Source: Panacagrimonas sp. (GTDB lineage Bacteria; Pseudomonadota; Gammaproteobacteria; Nevskiales; Nevskiaceae). From it: a stretch of 64,000 nt of DNA. Where the stretch lies: assembly GCF_020697055.1 (NCBI RefSeq), contig NZ_JAJFBP010000002.1, positions 124,001-188,000 of the forward strand. The letters run 5' to 3'. A program made the position numbers and the translations under genes. The notes beneath the pieces are model-generated. The model made no database searches and had not been told where the DNA came from. It worked only from the letters and a program-made list of their open reading frames with translations. Positions 14,545-22,102 of the stretch are shown here, in pieces; position 1 is the first letter of the stretch, and each line of letters begins with the position of its first letter.

Positions 14545-15261
14545 TCATTCGGTAGTTTCCTTGTGCAGTGACTCGAGATGGCCGGCGAGGATCAGCTTCC
14601 ACTCGTCCAGCAGTTCGCGGAACAGCGCATCGTCGCGCTGCCACAGCGCGCGCACCGACAGGCCGCGCACGATGCTGATGGTCAGCCACAACAGCTTCTT
14701 CGCTTTCTTCTCCGGCAGGCCGCGCTCGACCAGCACGCGCAGCCAGGCGGTCTCGACGGCCAGGCGGCTTTCGCGCGTGTACCCGTAGATCCGGTCGCGC
14801 AGCGCGCGATCCTTGCTGCCGGCCAGCACGAGGTCCAGCGTCGTCGCGAAATCCGGCCCGAGGAAGAAGTCGATGCAGTCCTGGATGATCGCCTCGATCG
14901 GATCGCCGCCGGCGCGCGCTTCGTTCGCGCGTCGCTGTCCGCGTTCGAGGCTGTCGCGCATCAAGGTCTCGGCGGTGGCGAGCACGAGGCTGTCCTTGGT
15001 GCGGAAGTGGTACTGCATCGCGCCGCGCGAGACCTTGGCCACGCGCGCGACCTCGTCGGTGCGCAGTCCGGCGTAGCCCTTGCGGCGCAGCACGATCGCC
15101 GCGGCTTCGAGCACGCGGCTGCGCGTCTCGTCGGTGCGCTCGGCCTGCGTGCGGCGGACTTTGCGTTTGGTGTTGCCGGTCACCCCGGGCTTCGCCCGGG
15201 CCACGCGCTTGGCGGCCGCCGTAGCCCGGGCCAAGCCCGGGAGGCTCTCAACACTCGACAT
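14545..15261 (-). CDS. TetR-family regulator of the aromatic cluster
   Basis: A TetR repressor, 238 residues from the ATG at 15261. The helix-turn-helix is in RSRVLEAAAIVLRRKGYAGLRTDEVARVAKVSRGAMQYHFRTKDSL (in shorter pieces, residues about 46-92), and the rest is the variable ligand domain. The ATG has a GAAGGG ribosome-binding site at good distance and overlaps the ferredoxin gene end by 14 bases. The first ~25 residues (SLPGLARATAAAKRVARAKPG) are encoded by a REP-like palindrome pair. A GTG at 15183 would start the protein after the repeat (212 residues). It lies inside the dioxygenase gene series, so it probably controls that series. Confidence 0.83.
   Translation of the reverse strand: MSSVESLPGLARATAAAKRVARAKPGVTGNTKRKVRRTQAERTDETRSRVLEAAAIVLRRKGYAGLRTDEVARVAKVSRGAMQYHFRTKDSLVLATAETLMRDSLERGQRRANEARAGGDPIEAIIQDCIDFFLGPDFATTLDLVLAGSKDRALRDRIYGYTRESRLAVETAWLRVLVERGLPEKKAKKLLWLTISIVRGLSVRALWQRDDALFRELLDEWKLILAGHLESLHKETTE
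15184..15241. repeat. REP-like palindrome pair at the ferredoxin-TetR junction
   Basis: CCCGGGC-ttc-GCCCGGG at 15184-15200 and GTAG plus CCCGGGC-caa-GCCCGGG at 15221-15241 are two 7-bp hairpins in inverted orientation. Their composition matches the pair at 11584-11642. Read on the minus strand, the first has a GTGG head, the second a GTAG head on the plus strand. The pair overlaps the first 25 codons of the TetR gene if its ATG start is right. Confidence 0.65.
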
Positions 15262-15562
15262 GGATACACCCTTCGATGATGTGCACGGGGTATGTGCGCA
15301 GCGGCTCGCTGCAAGGCGAAGCCGTGGCCGCGCCGGTGGCGATGTCGAAGCCGCAGAAGTGCCAGCCGCAGATGACGTTGGTGCCGTCGATCGCGCCTTC
15401 CTCGGACAGCGACGCGGCCTCGTGCGTGCAGGTGTCGTCGGTGACGTAGTAGGTGCCGCCGATGTTGTAGATCGCGACCTTGGTGCCGTCGGGCAGTGTC
15501 GCGTTTCTGATCTCGTCTTCGAACAGGTCGGCCGCGGCAAGTGACAGGGAGTGCAGGGTCAT
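15248..15562 (-). CDS. Rieske [2Fe-2S] ferredoxin of a ring-hydroxylating dioxygenase
   Basis: A 104-residue Rieske ferredoxin, the size of BphA3/NdoB-type electron carriers. Cluster ligands are Cys45 and His47 in DTCTHE and Cys65 and His68 in CGWH. The second box reads CGWHFCGFD instead of the usual CPxHGxxFD, with an extra cysteine at position 70. It should pass electrons to the dioxygenase encoded by the alpha and beta genes upstream in the same operon. No ferredoxin reductase gene was seen in the window. Confidence 0.9.
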   Translation of the reverse strand: MTLHSLSLAAADLFEDEIRNATLPDGTKVAIYNIGGTYYVTDDTCTHEAASLSEEGAIDGTNVICGWHFCGFDIATGAATASPCSEPLRTYPVHIIEGCIHVEC

Positions 15563-15570
15563 GAGGGATC

Positions 15571-16335
15571 TCAGAGCATCGTGGTGCCGCCGTTGACGCT
15601 GATGACCTGTCCGGTGACGAACGAGGCTTCCTCGCCCGACAGGTACAGCACCATCGAGGCGACCTCGGCCATCGTGCCGGGACGACCCATCGGCACGATG
15701 CTGGTGACCTTGCGCACCAGTTCCGGATCCCGCGCCGCGACCTCGTCGAGCTGCGGCGTCGAGACCACGCAGGGCGCCACGGTGTTCACGGTGATGCCGT
15801 CCTGTGCGAATTCGCGCGCCAGACCCGTGGTCATGCCGTGCATGCCGCCCTTGGCCGCGTTGTAGGCGGCGTGATCGAACAGGCCGTTGCGCACCGAGTC
15901 CGCGCCCAGGTTCACGATGCGCCCGTAACGCTGCGCCTTCATCACCGGCAGCGCGTACCAGCAGCACCAGATGCAGGTCCACAGGTTGCGGTCGACGGTC
16001 GCGCGCAGCGTCTCGGGCGTGTGGTCGAGGAACGGCCGCAGGATGCCGCCGCCGGCGTTGTTGGCCAGGATGTCGAGCCGCCCGAAATGCGTCGTCGCGG
16101 CCTTGATCGTCCGTTCGGCCACGTCCTGGAGCGACAGGTCGCCGGCTTCGGTGACGACCTCCGCGCCGCCGGCACGCAGGCGTGCGGCGGACTCGTCGAG
16201 GCCCTTGGCATCGAGATCCGCCATCACCAGCTTTGCGCCTTCCTGCGCGTAGCGTTCGGCGATCGCAAAGCCGATGCCGCGCGCGGCCCCGGTGACGACG
16301 GCGACGCGGCCTTCCAGAACGCGTCGCGCGTTCAT
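15571..16335 (-). CDS. Short-chain dehydrogenase/reductase, probable cis-dihydrodiol dehydrogenase
   Basis: A 254-residue classical SDR. The NAD-binding TGAARGIGFAIA is at residues 15-26, the Asp of VMADLDAKG indicates NAD preference, NNAGGG is at about 92 and the catalytic pair is in AAYNAAKGG. The C-terminal SGEEASFVTGQVISVNGG is typical. Its place between an extradiol dioxygenase and a ferredoxin suggests it oxidises the cis-dihydrodiol made by the dioxygenase to a catechol (inference from context). The ATG overlaps the stop of the extradiol dioxygenase gene (ATGA). Confidence 0.85.
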   Translation of the reverse strand: MNARRVLEGRVAVVTGAARGIGFAIAERYAQEGAKLVMADLDAKGLDESAARLRAGGAEVVTEAGDLSLQDVAERTIKAATTHFGRLDILANNAGGGILRPFLDHTPETLRATVDRNLWTCIWCCWYALPVMKAQRYGRIVNLGADSVRNGLFDHAAYNAAKGGMHGMTTGLAREFAQDGITVNTVAPCVVSTPQLDEVAARDPELVRKVTSIVPMGRPGTMAEVASMVLYLSGEEASFVTGQVISVNGGTTML

Positions 16336-17243
16336 GCCGCGGCCTGCTCGATGACACCGACCTTGCCGAACGCCGGCGTCGGCGTGCTGCCCCAGGTGTC
16401 GAGTGTTCCCGGCACCGGTTCGAGCAGCCGCGCTTCGCGCGCGCCCTGCTCGGGAAAGGTCTCCATGCCGAAGCTGTATTCGACCGTCATGCGATCCGGA
16501 TCCAGCCAGTACAGGAAGATGCTTTCCGACGGCTGGTGCCGGCCCGGGCCGAACACGATCTCGACGCCGTTCTGCTTCATCCGGTTCATGCCGCGACCGA
16601 TGTCGTCGATGTCCGTGACCATGAAGTTGACGTGGTTCAGGTGGTTCTCGGTGCCGGTGAGAATGGCCATCGAATGATGCAGCGGGTTCGGATGGCAGCG
16701 CAGGAAGGCGGCGAAGCCCGGCACGAAGTCGGAGATCGCGAACCCGAGCTTGCCGGTGAGCCACTGCAGCGCACCGTCGAAGTCCGACACGTTGAGCACG
16801 ACGTGGCCGAGCCGTTCGATCTTCGCCACGGTGGGCTGATACGCCTGGGCCAGCTGCATCATCTGCACGAAGTACTCGATGCACAGGCCGCTGCCCGGCA
16901 GGCGGAAGCGGAATGCGGCGACGGTCCTGAGCGACTTCAATTCCTCCACCGAAACCGGCTCGATCGCCAGTCCGATGCCCGCGACGTACTCGCGCGCCGC
17001 CTCGAGGTCCTTGCGGCTTTCGAGCTCGAAGCCGATGCGCTTGAGGCCCGGGGCGTCCGCCCGATACAGCAGCATGTTGTGGTGATCGCGCGAGCAGCGA
17101 AGCGCAGCGCTCGCGTCGTCGGATTCGGTGACCGCCAGGCCGACGAGGTCGCGGTAGAACGCCGTGCTCCGGGCCACGTCGGTGACGTTGAGGGCGACGT
17201 AGCCCAGGCGCTTGTAACGGAACGGGACGGGTGCGGTGCTCAT
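16332..17243 (-). CDS. Type I extradiol ring-cleavage dioxygenase (2,3-dihydroxybiphenyl 1,2-dioxygenase-like)
   Basis: A 303-residue, two-module VOC protein of the length of BphC. The three iron ligands of the catalytic C-terminal half are visible: His147 (RLGHVVL), His204 (LNHVNF) and Glu255 (TVEYSF). HHSMAI at 189-194 carries the conserved active-site histidine. The enzyme should cleave a catechol ring next to the hydroxyl pair with Fe(II) and O2. Neighbouring dioxygenase, SDR and hydrolase genes provide the steps before and after. The substrate could be biphenyl-, naphthalene- or substituted benzene-derived; the sequence does not decide. Confidence 0.9.
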   Translation of the reverse strand: MSTAPVPFRYKRLGYVALNVTDVARSTAFYRDLVGLAVTESDDASAALRCSRDHHNMLLYRADAPGLKRIGFELESRKDLEAAREYVAGIGLAIEPVSVEELKSLRTVAAFRFRLPGSGLCIEYFVQMMQLAQAYQPTVAKIERLGHVVLNVSDFDGALQWLTGKLGFAISDFVPGFAAFLRCHPNPLHHSMAILTGTENHLNHVNFMVTDIDDIGRGMNRMKQNGVEIVFGPGRHQPSESIFLYWLDPDRMTVEYSFGMETFPEQGAREARLLEPVPGTLDTWGSTPTPAFGKVGVIEQAAA

Positions 17244-17253
17244 GGTCGTCGGC

Positions 17254-17754
17254 TCACAGGATGATGCTGATGCGGCCGTTGGGCTTGAGACCTTCCATGT
17301 CCAGGATGCAGCGCTTCTCGCGGATGCGAAGGCCGTCCGGCGTCACCGCGATGCGATAGCGGTAGCTGCCGATGTAGGTCTCGGTCAGACCCATCTTGGT
17401 GCGGTAGGTGAGCACCGCGGCGCCGACGTCGAGCTCGTCGTCCTTGCGTCCGCGGATGCGCACGTTGCTGACCAGGTGGCGCGTCTTGGACTTCGGGAAC
17501 TCGGCGTGCGCGGTGCGCTTGAGCAGCCGCTCGACGCGCTGCTCGAGGCGGAAGCGATCGTCCGCCACGTAGAACAGCGCGTTGTCGGGCGAGGCATCGG
17601 CCGGCGTGTCGGTGGTGGGCACGTAGTACGCGCCGTCGGCGGTGAACAGGCCCAGCCATTCCTTCAGACGCCACTCGTCGAGCATCTCCGCCTCCAGGAA
17701 CATGAAGTCCTCGACCTGCTCGCGCGTGACGGTCTCGATCGCGACGGTGCTCAT
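17254..17754 (-). CDS. Aromatic-ring-hydroxylating dioxygenase beta subunit
   Basis: A 166-residue SnoaL/NTF2-fold protein of the ring-hydroxylating dioxygenase beta family. [29 protein letters not shown] N-terminus (about residues 14-38), YVPTTD, and [22 protein letters not shown] mid-protein are typical. It forms the structural half of an alpha3beta3 oxygenase with the alpha subunit, whose stop overlaps this start (ATGA at 17751-17754). Translation coupling gives equal subunit amounts. Confidence 0.92.
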   Translation of the reverse strand: MSTVAIETVTREQVEDFMFLEAEMLDEWRLKEWLGLFTADGAYYVPTTDTPADASPDNALFYVADDRFRLEQRVERLLKRTAHAEFPKSKTRHLVSNVRIRGRKDDELDVGAAVLTYRTKMGLTETYIGSYRYRIAVTPDGLRIREKRCILDMEGLKPNGRISIIL

Positions 17755-19052
17755 CGGGTTTCCTCGCGCGCCATCGCGGTCGCGCCGGTGCGGCGCTGCC
17801 ACTCGTTCCAGAACACGCGCATCTGCAGCTCGTCGTCGTAGTTGACCTTGTCCTTGATCATGCCCTTGGACATGTCGTTCCACGGCGCTTCCTTCATCGC
17901 CTCGTAGCCGCGCTGGCACTGCTCGAGCGCTTCGACGTCGTCGGGCGTCGCGAAGCCGCCCGGTCCGAGGAATTCGAGGAAGTTGGAGAGGCGGAACTTG
18001 CGCGCCCAGGGGCTCTCGTCCTGCGGCGCGAGCGCCCAGCCGGACACCTGCATCGCGTCGGGCGCCGTCGGGAAATACGTGCGAACCGTGATCGCCATGA
18101 TGTCGTTGATCACCAGGTTCGGAAAAATGAACATGTTGCGATTGAGCGTGGCGATGCGGTCCGCGCGGGCTTCGCCGAAGCGCTCGACCAGGCGCGCGCG
18201 CACCTTGGCCAGCTCGACCTTGCCCTCCTCGCCCCACAGCGGAATCCACTGCGCGACCGGCCGGCCCCACGGCGCCTTGTACTCGATCACCGCGTGGCCG
18301 TTGCCCAGGTCGTACCCGGTGCCGTCGAACGGAACCGGCGACATGCTGCCCTGCATGTTCTTCAGGTAGTCGACGTACGTCGCGTGCGTGTTGATCGCGT
18401 GATAGCCGTCGATGGAGTTCTCGGTGAGCAGCTTCCAGTTCGCGCGGATCTGGTACTCCTGCGTGCCACCGACCAGCGTCATGCCGACCTCGGACTGGTC
18501 CGCGATGATGTCGATCCACTCCTTGGCGTTGGCCAGGTAGTCGCTCAGCGACTGCACGTTCCTGTCGAAGCAGATGAACCAGAAGCCGCGGTAGGAATCG
18601 ATGCGCGGCACCGGCACGAGGTTGCCGGCGCCATTGGCGTTGAAGTCGGCCGGATAGCACTCCGCTCCGGGCTGGCTCTTCAGCGTGCCGTCCGAGCCGA
18701 ACACCCAGCCGTGATAGAAGCACTGGAAACTCTTGGCATTGCCCTTGCGCTCGCGGCAGACCTGCGCGCCGCGATGCGGACAGGCGTTGAAGAACGCGTT
18801 GATCTTCTTCGTCGCATCGCGCGTGAACAGGATGCTGCGCTTGGCCACGATGCGTGAGACGAAGTCGCCCGGCTTCACCAGCTCCGATTCGTGGCCCAGG
18901 TACAGCCAACACGTGTCGAAGATGCGGCGGTACTCGTCGCGAAAGACCTGCGTGTCGGTGAAACTGCGGCGCGAGACCTTGAAGATGTGGCGCGCCGGGT
19001 CGTGCCAGACGGCGGGCTGCTCGGGGGTGAGGGGCATGTTCATCTGATCCAT
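17751..19052 (-). CDS. Aromatic-ring-hydroxylating dioxygenase alpha subunit
   Basis: A 433-residue Rieske non-heme iron oxygenase large subunit. The Rieske cluster ligands are Cys91/His93 (CPHRG) and Cys111/His114 (CFYHGW). The mononuclear iron site is in [13 protein letters not shown], with the bridging Asp and two His. It inserts both atoms of O2 into an aromatic ring to give a cis-dihydrodiol, using electrons from the ferredoxin encoded further on. It is the first gene of the dioxygenase set. Start at 19052 (MDQMNM); a second Met three codons later is possible. About 60 bp upstream hold a GC hairpin, with the acyl-CoA ligase gene behind it. Confidence 0.93.
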   Translation of the reverse strand: MDQMNMPLTPEQPAVWHDPARHIFKVSRRSFTDTQVFRDEYRRIFDTCWLYLGHESELVKPGDFVSRIVAKRSILFTRDATKKINAFFNACPHRGAQVCRERKGNAKSFQCFYHGWVFGSDGTLKSQPGAECYPADFNANGAGNLVPVPRIDSYRGFWFICFDRNVQSLSDYLANAKEWIDIIADQSEVGMTLVGGTQEYQIRANWKLLTENSIDGYHAINTHATYVDYLKNMQGSMSPVPFDGTGYDLGNGHAVIEYKAPWGRPVAQWIPLWGEEGKVELAKVRARLVERFGEARADRIATLNRNMFIFPNLVINDIMAITVRTYFPTAPDAMQVSGWALAPQDESPWARKFRLSNFLEFLGPGGFATPDDVEALEQCQRGYEAMKEAPWNDMSKGMIKDKVNYDDELQMRVFWNEWQRRTGATAMAREETR

Positions 19053-19062
19053 TCCTTTGGCT

Positions 19063-19099
19063 CCCTCTCCCCACGCGGCTTCATCGTGCGGGGAGAGGG
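19063..19099. repeat. CCCTCTCCCC/GGGGAGAGGG inverted repeat
   Basis: Perfect 10-bp arms at 19063-19072 and 19090-19099 with a 17-base loop, in the 60-bp gap between the acyl-CoA ligase and dioxygenase alpha genes. A closely similar hairpin lies at 32463-32488. It may act as a partial terminator or processing site between the two gene groups. Confidence 0.6.
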
Positions 19100-19112
19100 G
19101 ATTGGGTTCGTG

Positions 19113-20816
19113 TCACGTCCGCGCGCTGTCCAGCAACTCCGGGAAATCGGATTCGAAGAACTCGCACTCACCGCGCTGCCCCGACTGGCGCCGCTGCGCT
19201 TCGCTGGCACGCAGCTCGGTGCGGCGGATCTTCCCCGACACGGTCTTGGGCAGATCGCAGAATTCGACGATGCGGATCTTCTGGTACGGCGCCAGGCGCG
19301 CGCGCGTGAAGGCGAGGATCGACTTCGCGGTCTCGCGATCGGGGCTGAATCCGGGCTTGAGGATCACGCAGGCCTTGGGCACGCACAGGCGCTTGGGATC
19401 CGGGCTTTCGACCACCGCGGCCTCGGCCACCGCTTCGTGCTCGATCAGCGCGCTCTCCAGTTCGAACGGCGAGATGCGGTAGTCGCTGGACTTGAACACG
19501 TCGTCGGTGCGGCCGACGAACCAGAAGAAGCCGTCGGCGTCGCGCGAGGCGACATCGCCGGTGCCGTAGTGCGAGCCGCCGAGCGCCTTCTTCGATTTCT
19601 CCGCATCGCCCGCGTAGCCCGCCATCACGCCGGCCGGCCGCGGATCGAGTTTCACCGACACCTCACCTTCGCCGACGGGCTTGCCGTCGCCGTCGAGCAG
19701 GTCCAGTGCGTAGCCCGGCAACGGCCGACCCATCGATCCGTAGCGCACTTCCTGTCCGGGCGGATTGCCGAGCGTCGCGGTGGTCTCGGTCTGGCCGTAA
19801 CCCTCACGGATCTCGTGGCCCCAGGCCGCTTTCACGCGCTCGATCACTTCGGGATTGAGCGGCTCGCCGGCGCTGACCAGTTCGCGCAGCTTCACCGGGT
19901 ACTTCGTCAGGTCCTCGAGGATCAGCGCGCGCCAGGCGGTCGGCGGCGCGCACAGCGTCGTGACGCCGCAGCGCACGACCGTGGCCAGCGTCCTGGCCGC
20001 ATCGAATCGACCCTGGTTGTAGATGAAGATCGTTGCGCCGATGGTCCAGGGCGAGAAGAAGCAGCTCCATGCGTGCTTGGCCCAGCCCGGCGTGCTGATG
20101 TTGAAGTGCACGTCGTCCGGCTGCAGGCCCAGCCAGTACAGCGTCGACAGGTGTCCCACCGGATAGCTGCGCTGCGTGTGCAGCACCATCTTGGGCTTGG
20201 ACGTCGTGCCCGAGGTGAAGTACAGGACGCAGGGATCATCGGCGCGGGTTTCGCCGTCGGGCTCGAAGTCGGCCGAGGCATCTGCACTGGCGGCGTAGTC
20301 GGTCCAGCCATCCGGAGCGCCGCCGACCACCACGCGTACGCAGCGATCCGCCAGGCCCGCGAACTTCCCGGTGTTGGACGCATCGACGATCACCGCGCGC
20401 ATCTGCCCGCGCTCGATGCGATCGTGCAGGTCGGCCTCGGACAACAGCATCGTCGCCGGGCTCAGCACCGCGCCGATCTTCATCGCCGCGAGCATCAGCT
20501 CCCACAGCTCCACCCGGTTGGGCAGCATCACCAGCAGACGATCGCCGCGCCCGATGCCCAGGCCGCGCAGGAAGTTGGCGGCGCGGTCCGAGGCCACGCG
20601 CAGCTCCTCGAACGTGCGGGACGACTCGGCCCCCGCCTCCTCCACGATCCACAGCGCGCGCCGCGAATTCCCGCGCGCCAGATCGTCGAAATGGTCCAGC
20701 GCCCAGTTGAACGTGGGCATCTGCGGCCAGCGGAACTCGGCCATCGCCCGGGCGTAATCGCGCCGGTGACGCACCAGCAGGTCACGTGCGGCGCGGAATT
20801 CGGAAGTCCCGCTCAT
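19113..20816 (-). CDS. AMP-forming acyl-CoA synthetase (aryl/medium-chain type)
   Basis: A 567-residue ANL-superfamily ligase. The P-loop YFTSGTTSKPKMVLHT (about residue 197), EGYGQTETT, YGTGDVASRDADG and the catalytic lysine in KTVSGKIRRTEL near residue 530 are all intact. Overall spacing (EFRWPQMPTFNWALDHFD at the N-terminus) resembles the ACSM/benzoate-CoA ligase branch. It activates a carboxylic acid, plausibly an aromatic acid left by the neighbouring ring-cleavage pathway, with ATP and CoA (inference). It is followed downstream by the dioxygenase set and preceded by an operator-like palindrome and a TetR gene. Confidence 0.88.
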   Translation of the reverse strand: MSGTSEFRAARDLLVRHRRDYARAMAEFRWPQMPTFNWALDHFDDLARGNSRRALWIVEEAGAESSRTFEELRVASDRAANFLRGLGIGRGDRLLVMLPNRVELWELMLAAMKIGAVLSPATMLLSEADLHDRIERGQMRAVIVDASNTGKFAGLADRCVRVVVGGAPDGWTDYAASADASADFEPDGETRADDPCVLYFTSGTTSKPKMVLHTQRSYPVGHLSTLYWLGLQPDDVHFNISTPGWAKHAWSCFFSPWTIGATIFIYNQGRFDAARTLATVVRCGVTTLCAPPTAWRALILEDLTKYPVKLRELVSAGEPLNPEVIERVKAAWGHEIREGYGQTETTATLGNPPGQEVRYGSMGRPLPGYALDLLDGDGKPVGEGEVSVKLDPRPAGVMAGYAGDAEKSKKALGGSHYGTGDVASRDADGFFWFVGRTDDVFKSSDYRISPFELESALIEHEAVAEAAVVESPDPKRLCVPKACVILKPGFSPDRETAKSILAFTRARLAPYQKIRIVEFCDLPKTVSGKIRRTELRASEAQRRQSGQRGECEFFESDFPELLDSART

Positions 20817-20869
20817 GGGGTGGCTCCTGGCACAGGGGCAGCCACCATATCGCCGTCGCCCACAACATT

Positions 20870-20885
20870 CAAGCTGTACGGCTTG
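20870..20885. promoter_or_regulatory. Operator-like palindrome upstream of the acyl-CoA ligase
   Basis: CAAGC-tgtacg-GCTTG, flanked by near-symmetric CATT and AATG, lies 54 bases before the ligase start and 25 bases from the end of the adjacent TetR gene. Size and symmetry fit a TetR-type operator controlling the ligase and perhaps the dioxygenase genes behind it. Confidence 0.45.
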
Positions 20886-20909
20886 TAAATGAACGGAGCG
20901 CCGGGTCGG

Positions 20910-21659
20910 CTAGCCCGGGATGAACAGGAAGGCGTGGATCAGCTCGATCACCGCGCGCAGTTCGGCGCCGTCGAACACGTCGCGCCCGGTGAGAAGCTGG
21001 ACCTCGGCCGAAACCGAGAACGGCGTGCCGCCGAGCCCGATCACCGCGTAGTAGAGCCGCGCCGGCTCACCCTTGCGCACGACCCCGGCCCTCTGGCCGC
21101 TGCGGATCAACCGGCAGACCTGCGCGAACGACTCGCGCAGTCCGCCGTCGATCAGCCATGTGATGCGCTCGCTGCCCTGCGTGCTCTGCTGCGTCATGAT
21201 CCGGTGCAGCTGCGGCGTGCGCGCGGAGAACTCGACGAAGTTCTCGATGAAGGCCCGCAACCCGGCGCGCGGATCGTTCGCATCGATGCGATCCAGCTTC
21301 GCCTGCAGCGCGTTGCGATAGCGCTCGATCACGTCGCCCATCGTCGCGCGCCAGAGCAGCTCCTTGGACTGGAAGTGGTAGATCAGCAGCGGATGGCTGA
21401 TGGCGGCGCGATCGGCGATCGCGCGCGTCGAGGTTCCGGCAAAACCGAACGCGCCGAAGCATTCGAGCGCCGCATGCAGGATGCGTTCGCGCATCTCGCT
21501 GCCGCGATCGCGGCGCGCCGACATTCCGTCCTGCGCCGCGACCGGCGCGGGGACGTGGGTCGGCTCGGTGGTCAGGCGTGCGGCGTGGCTCTGGCGCCGG
21601 CCGCGCGCGTTCTTCTTGCTGGCGCCGGACCTGACCGTCGCGGGCGTCTTGGACGGCAC
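20910..21659 (-). CDS. TetR-family transcriptional regulator
   Basis: A TetR regulator with the DNA-binding helices in MRERILHAALECFGAFGFAG and TSTRAIADRAAISHPLLIYHF. The GTG at 21659, just after the SnoaL-like gene stop, gives 249 residues with a basic, unordered N-terminus. The ATG at 21524 (MSARRDRG) gives a 204-residue protein of more usual TetR length and is equally possible. The reading frame extends further upstream but only over the SnoaL gene. It sits between the ligase gene and the flavoprotein gene set, both on the same strand. Confidence 0.85.
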   Translation of the reverse strand: MPSKTPATVRSGASKKNARGRRQSHAARLTTEPTHVPAPVAAQDGMSARRDRGSEMRERILHAALECFGAFGFAGTSTRAIADRAAISHPLLIYHFQSKELLWRATMGDVIERYRNALQAKLDRIDANDPRAGLRAFIENFVEFSARTPQLHRIMTQQSTQGSERITWLIDGGLRESFAQVCRLIRSGQRAGVVRKGEPARLYYAVIGLGGTPFSVSAEVQLLTGRDVFDGAELRAVIELIHAFLFIPG

Positions 21660-21663
21660 GAGC

Positions 21664-22086
21664 TCAGCCGGCGACCAGGAACTTGCCGAAGAGCGCGGTC
21701 TCGACCGCGACGGTGTCCATGAACTCGACGACGCTGCCGATGCGTCCGTCCTCGATGCGCAGCACCATCGCGTAGTGCGGCTGCGCATAGGGCAGCGCCG
21801 ACGGACCCGCGCCTTCTCCGGAGGCCAGGCCCACCGCGCGATCGCCCTCGACGATGAGTTCCTGGCAGCGCAGCTGCAGCGGCTGCTGGAAACTCCCGAG
21901 CGCGCCGACCAGCGTGTCCTTGATCAGCTGGCGTCCCTTCATCTCGCTGGAGACCGGCGTCGTGCCGATGATCCGATAGGTCGCGTCGTCCGCCAGCAGG
22001 TCGAACGCGTCGGCAAAGCGGCCCGCGCACAGCAGGTCCATGTAGCGCTGCGCGACCTCGCGCGTCGTGGGGGCGGTCTGGCTCAT
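21664..22086 (-). CDS. SnoaL-like/NTF2-fold protein
   Basis: A 140-residue SnoaL-like (NTF2 fold) protein: REVAQRYMDLLCAGRFADAFDLLADDATYRI at the start, then alternating strands ending with VVEFMDTVAVETALFG. Members act as small isomerases, hydrolases or dehydratases, or bind a hydrophobic ligand. The ATG at 22086 has a GGAGAG ribosome-binding site and lies 16 bases after the flavoprotein stop, so the two are co-transcribed. The reaction is unknown. Confidence 0.75.
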   Translation of the reverse strand: MSQTAPTTREVAQRYMDLLCAGRFADAFDLLADDATYRIIGTTPVSSEMKGRQLIKDTLVGALGSFQQPLQLRCQELIVEGDRAVGLASGEGAGPSALPYAQPHYAMVLRIEDGRIGSVVEFMDTVAVETALFGKFLVAG

Positions 22087-22102
22087 CGGTCTCTCCTTGC
22101 GC

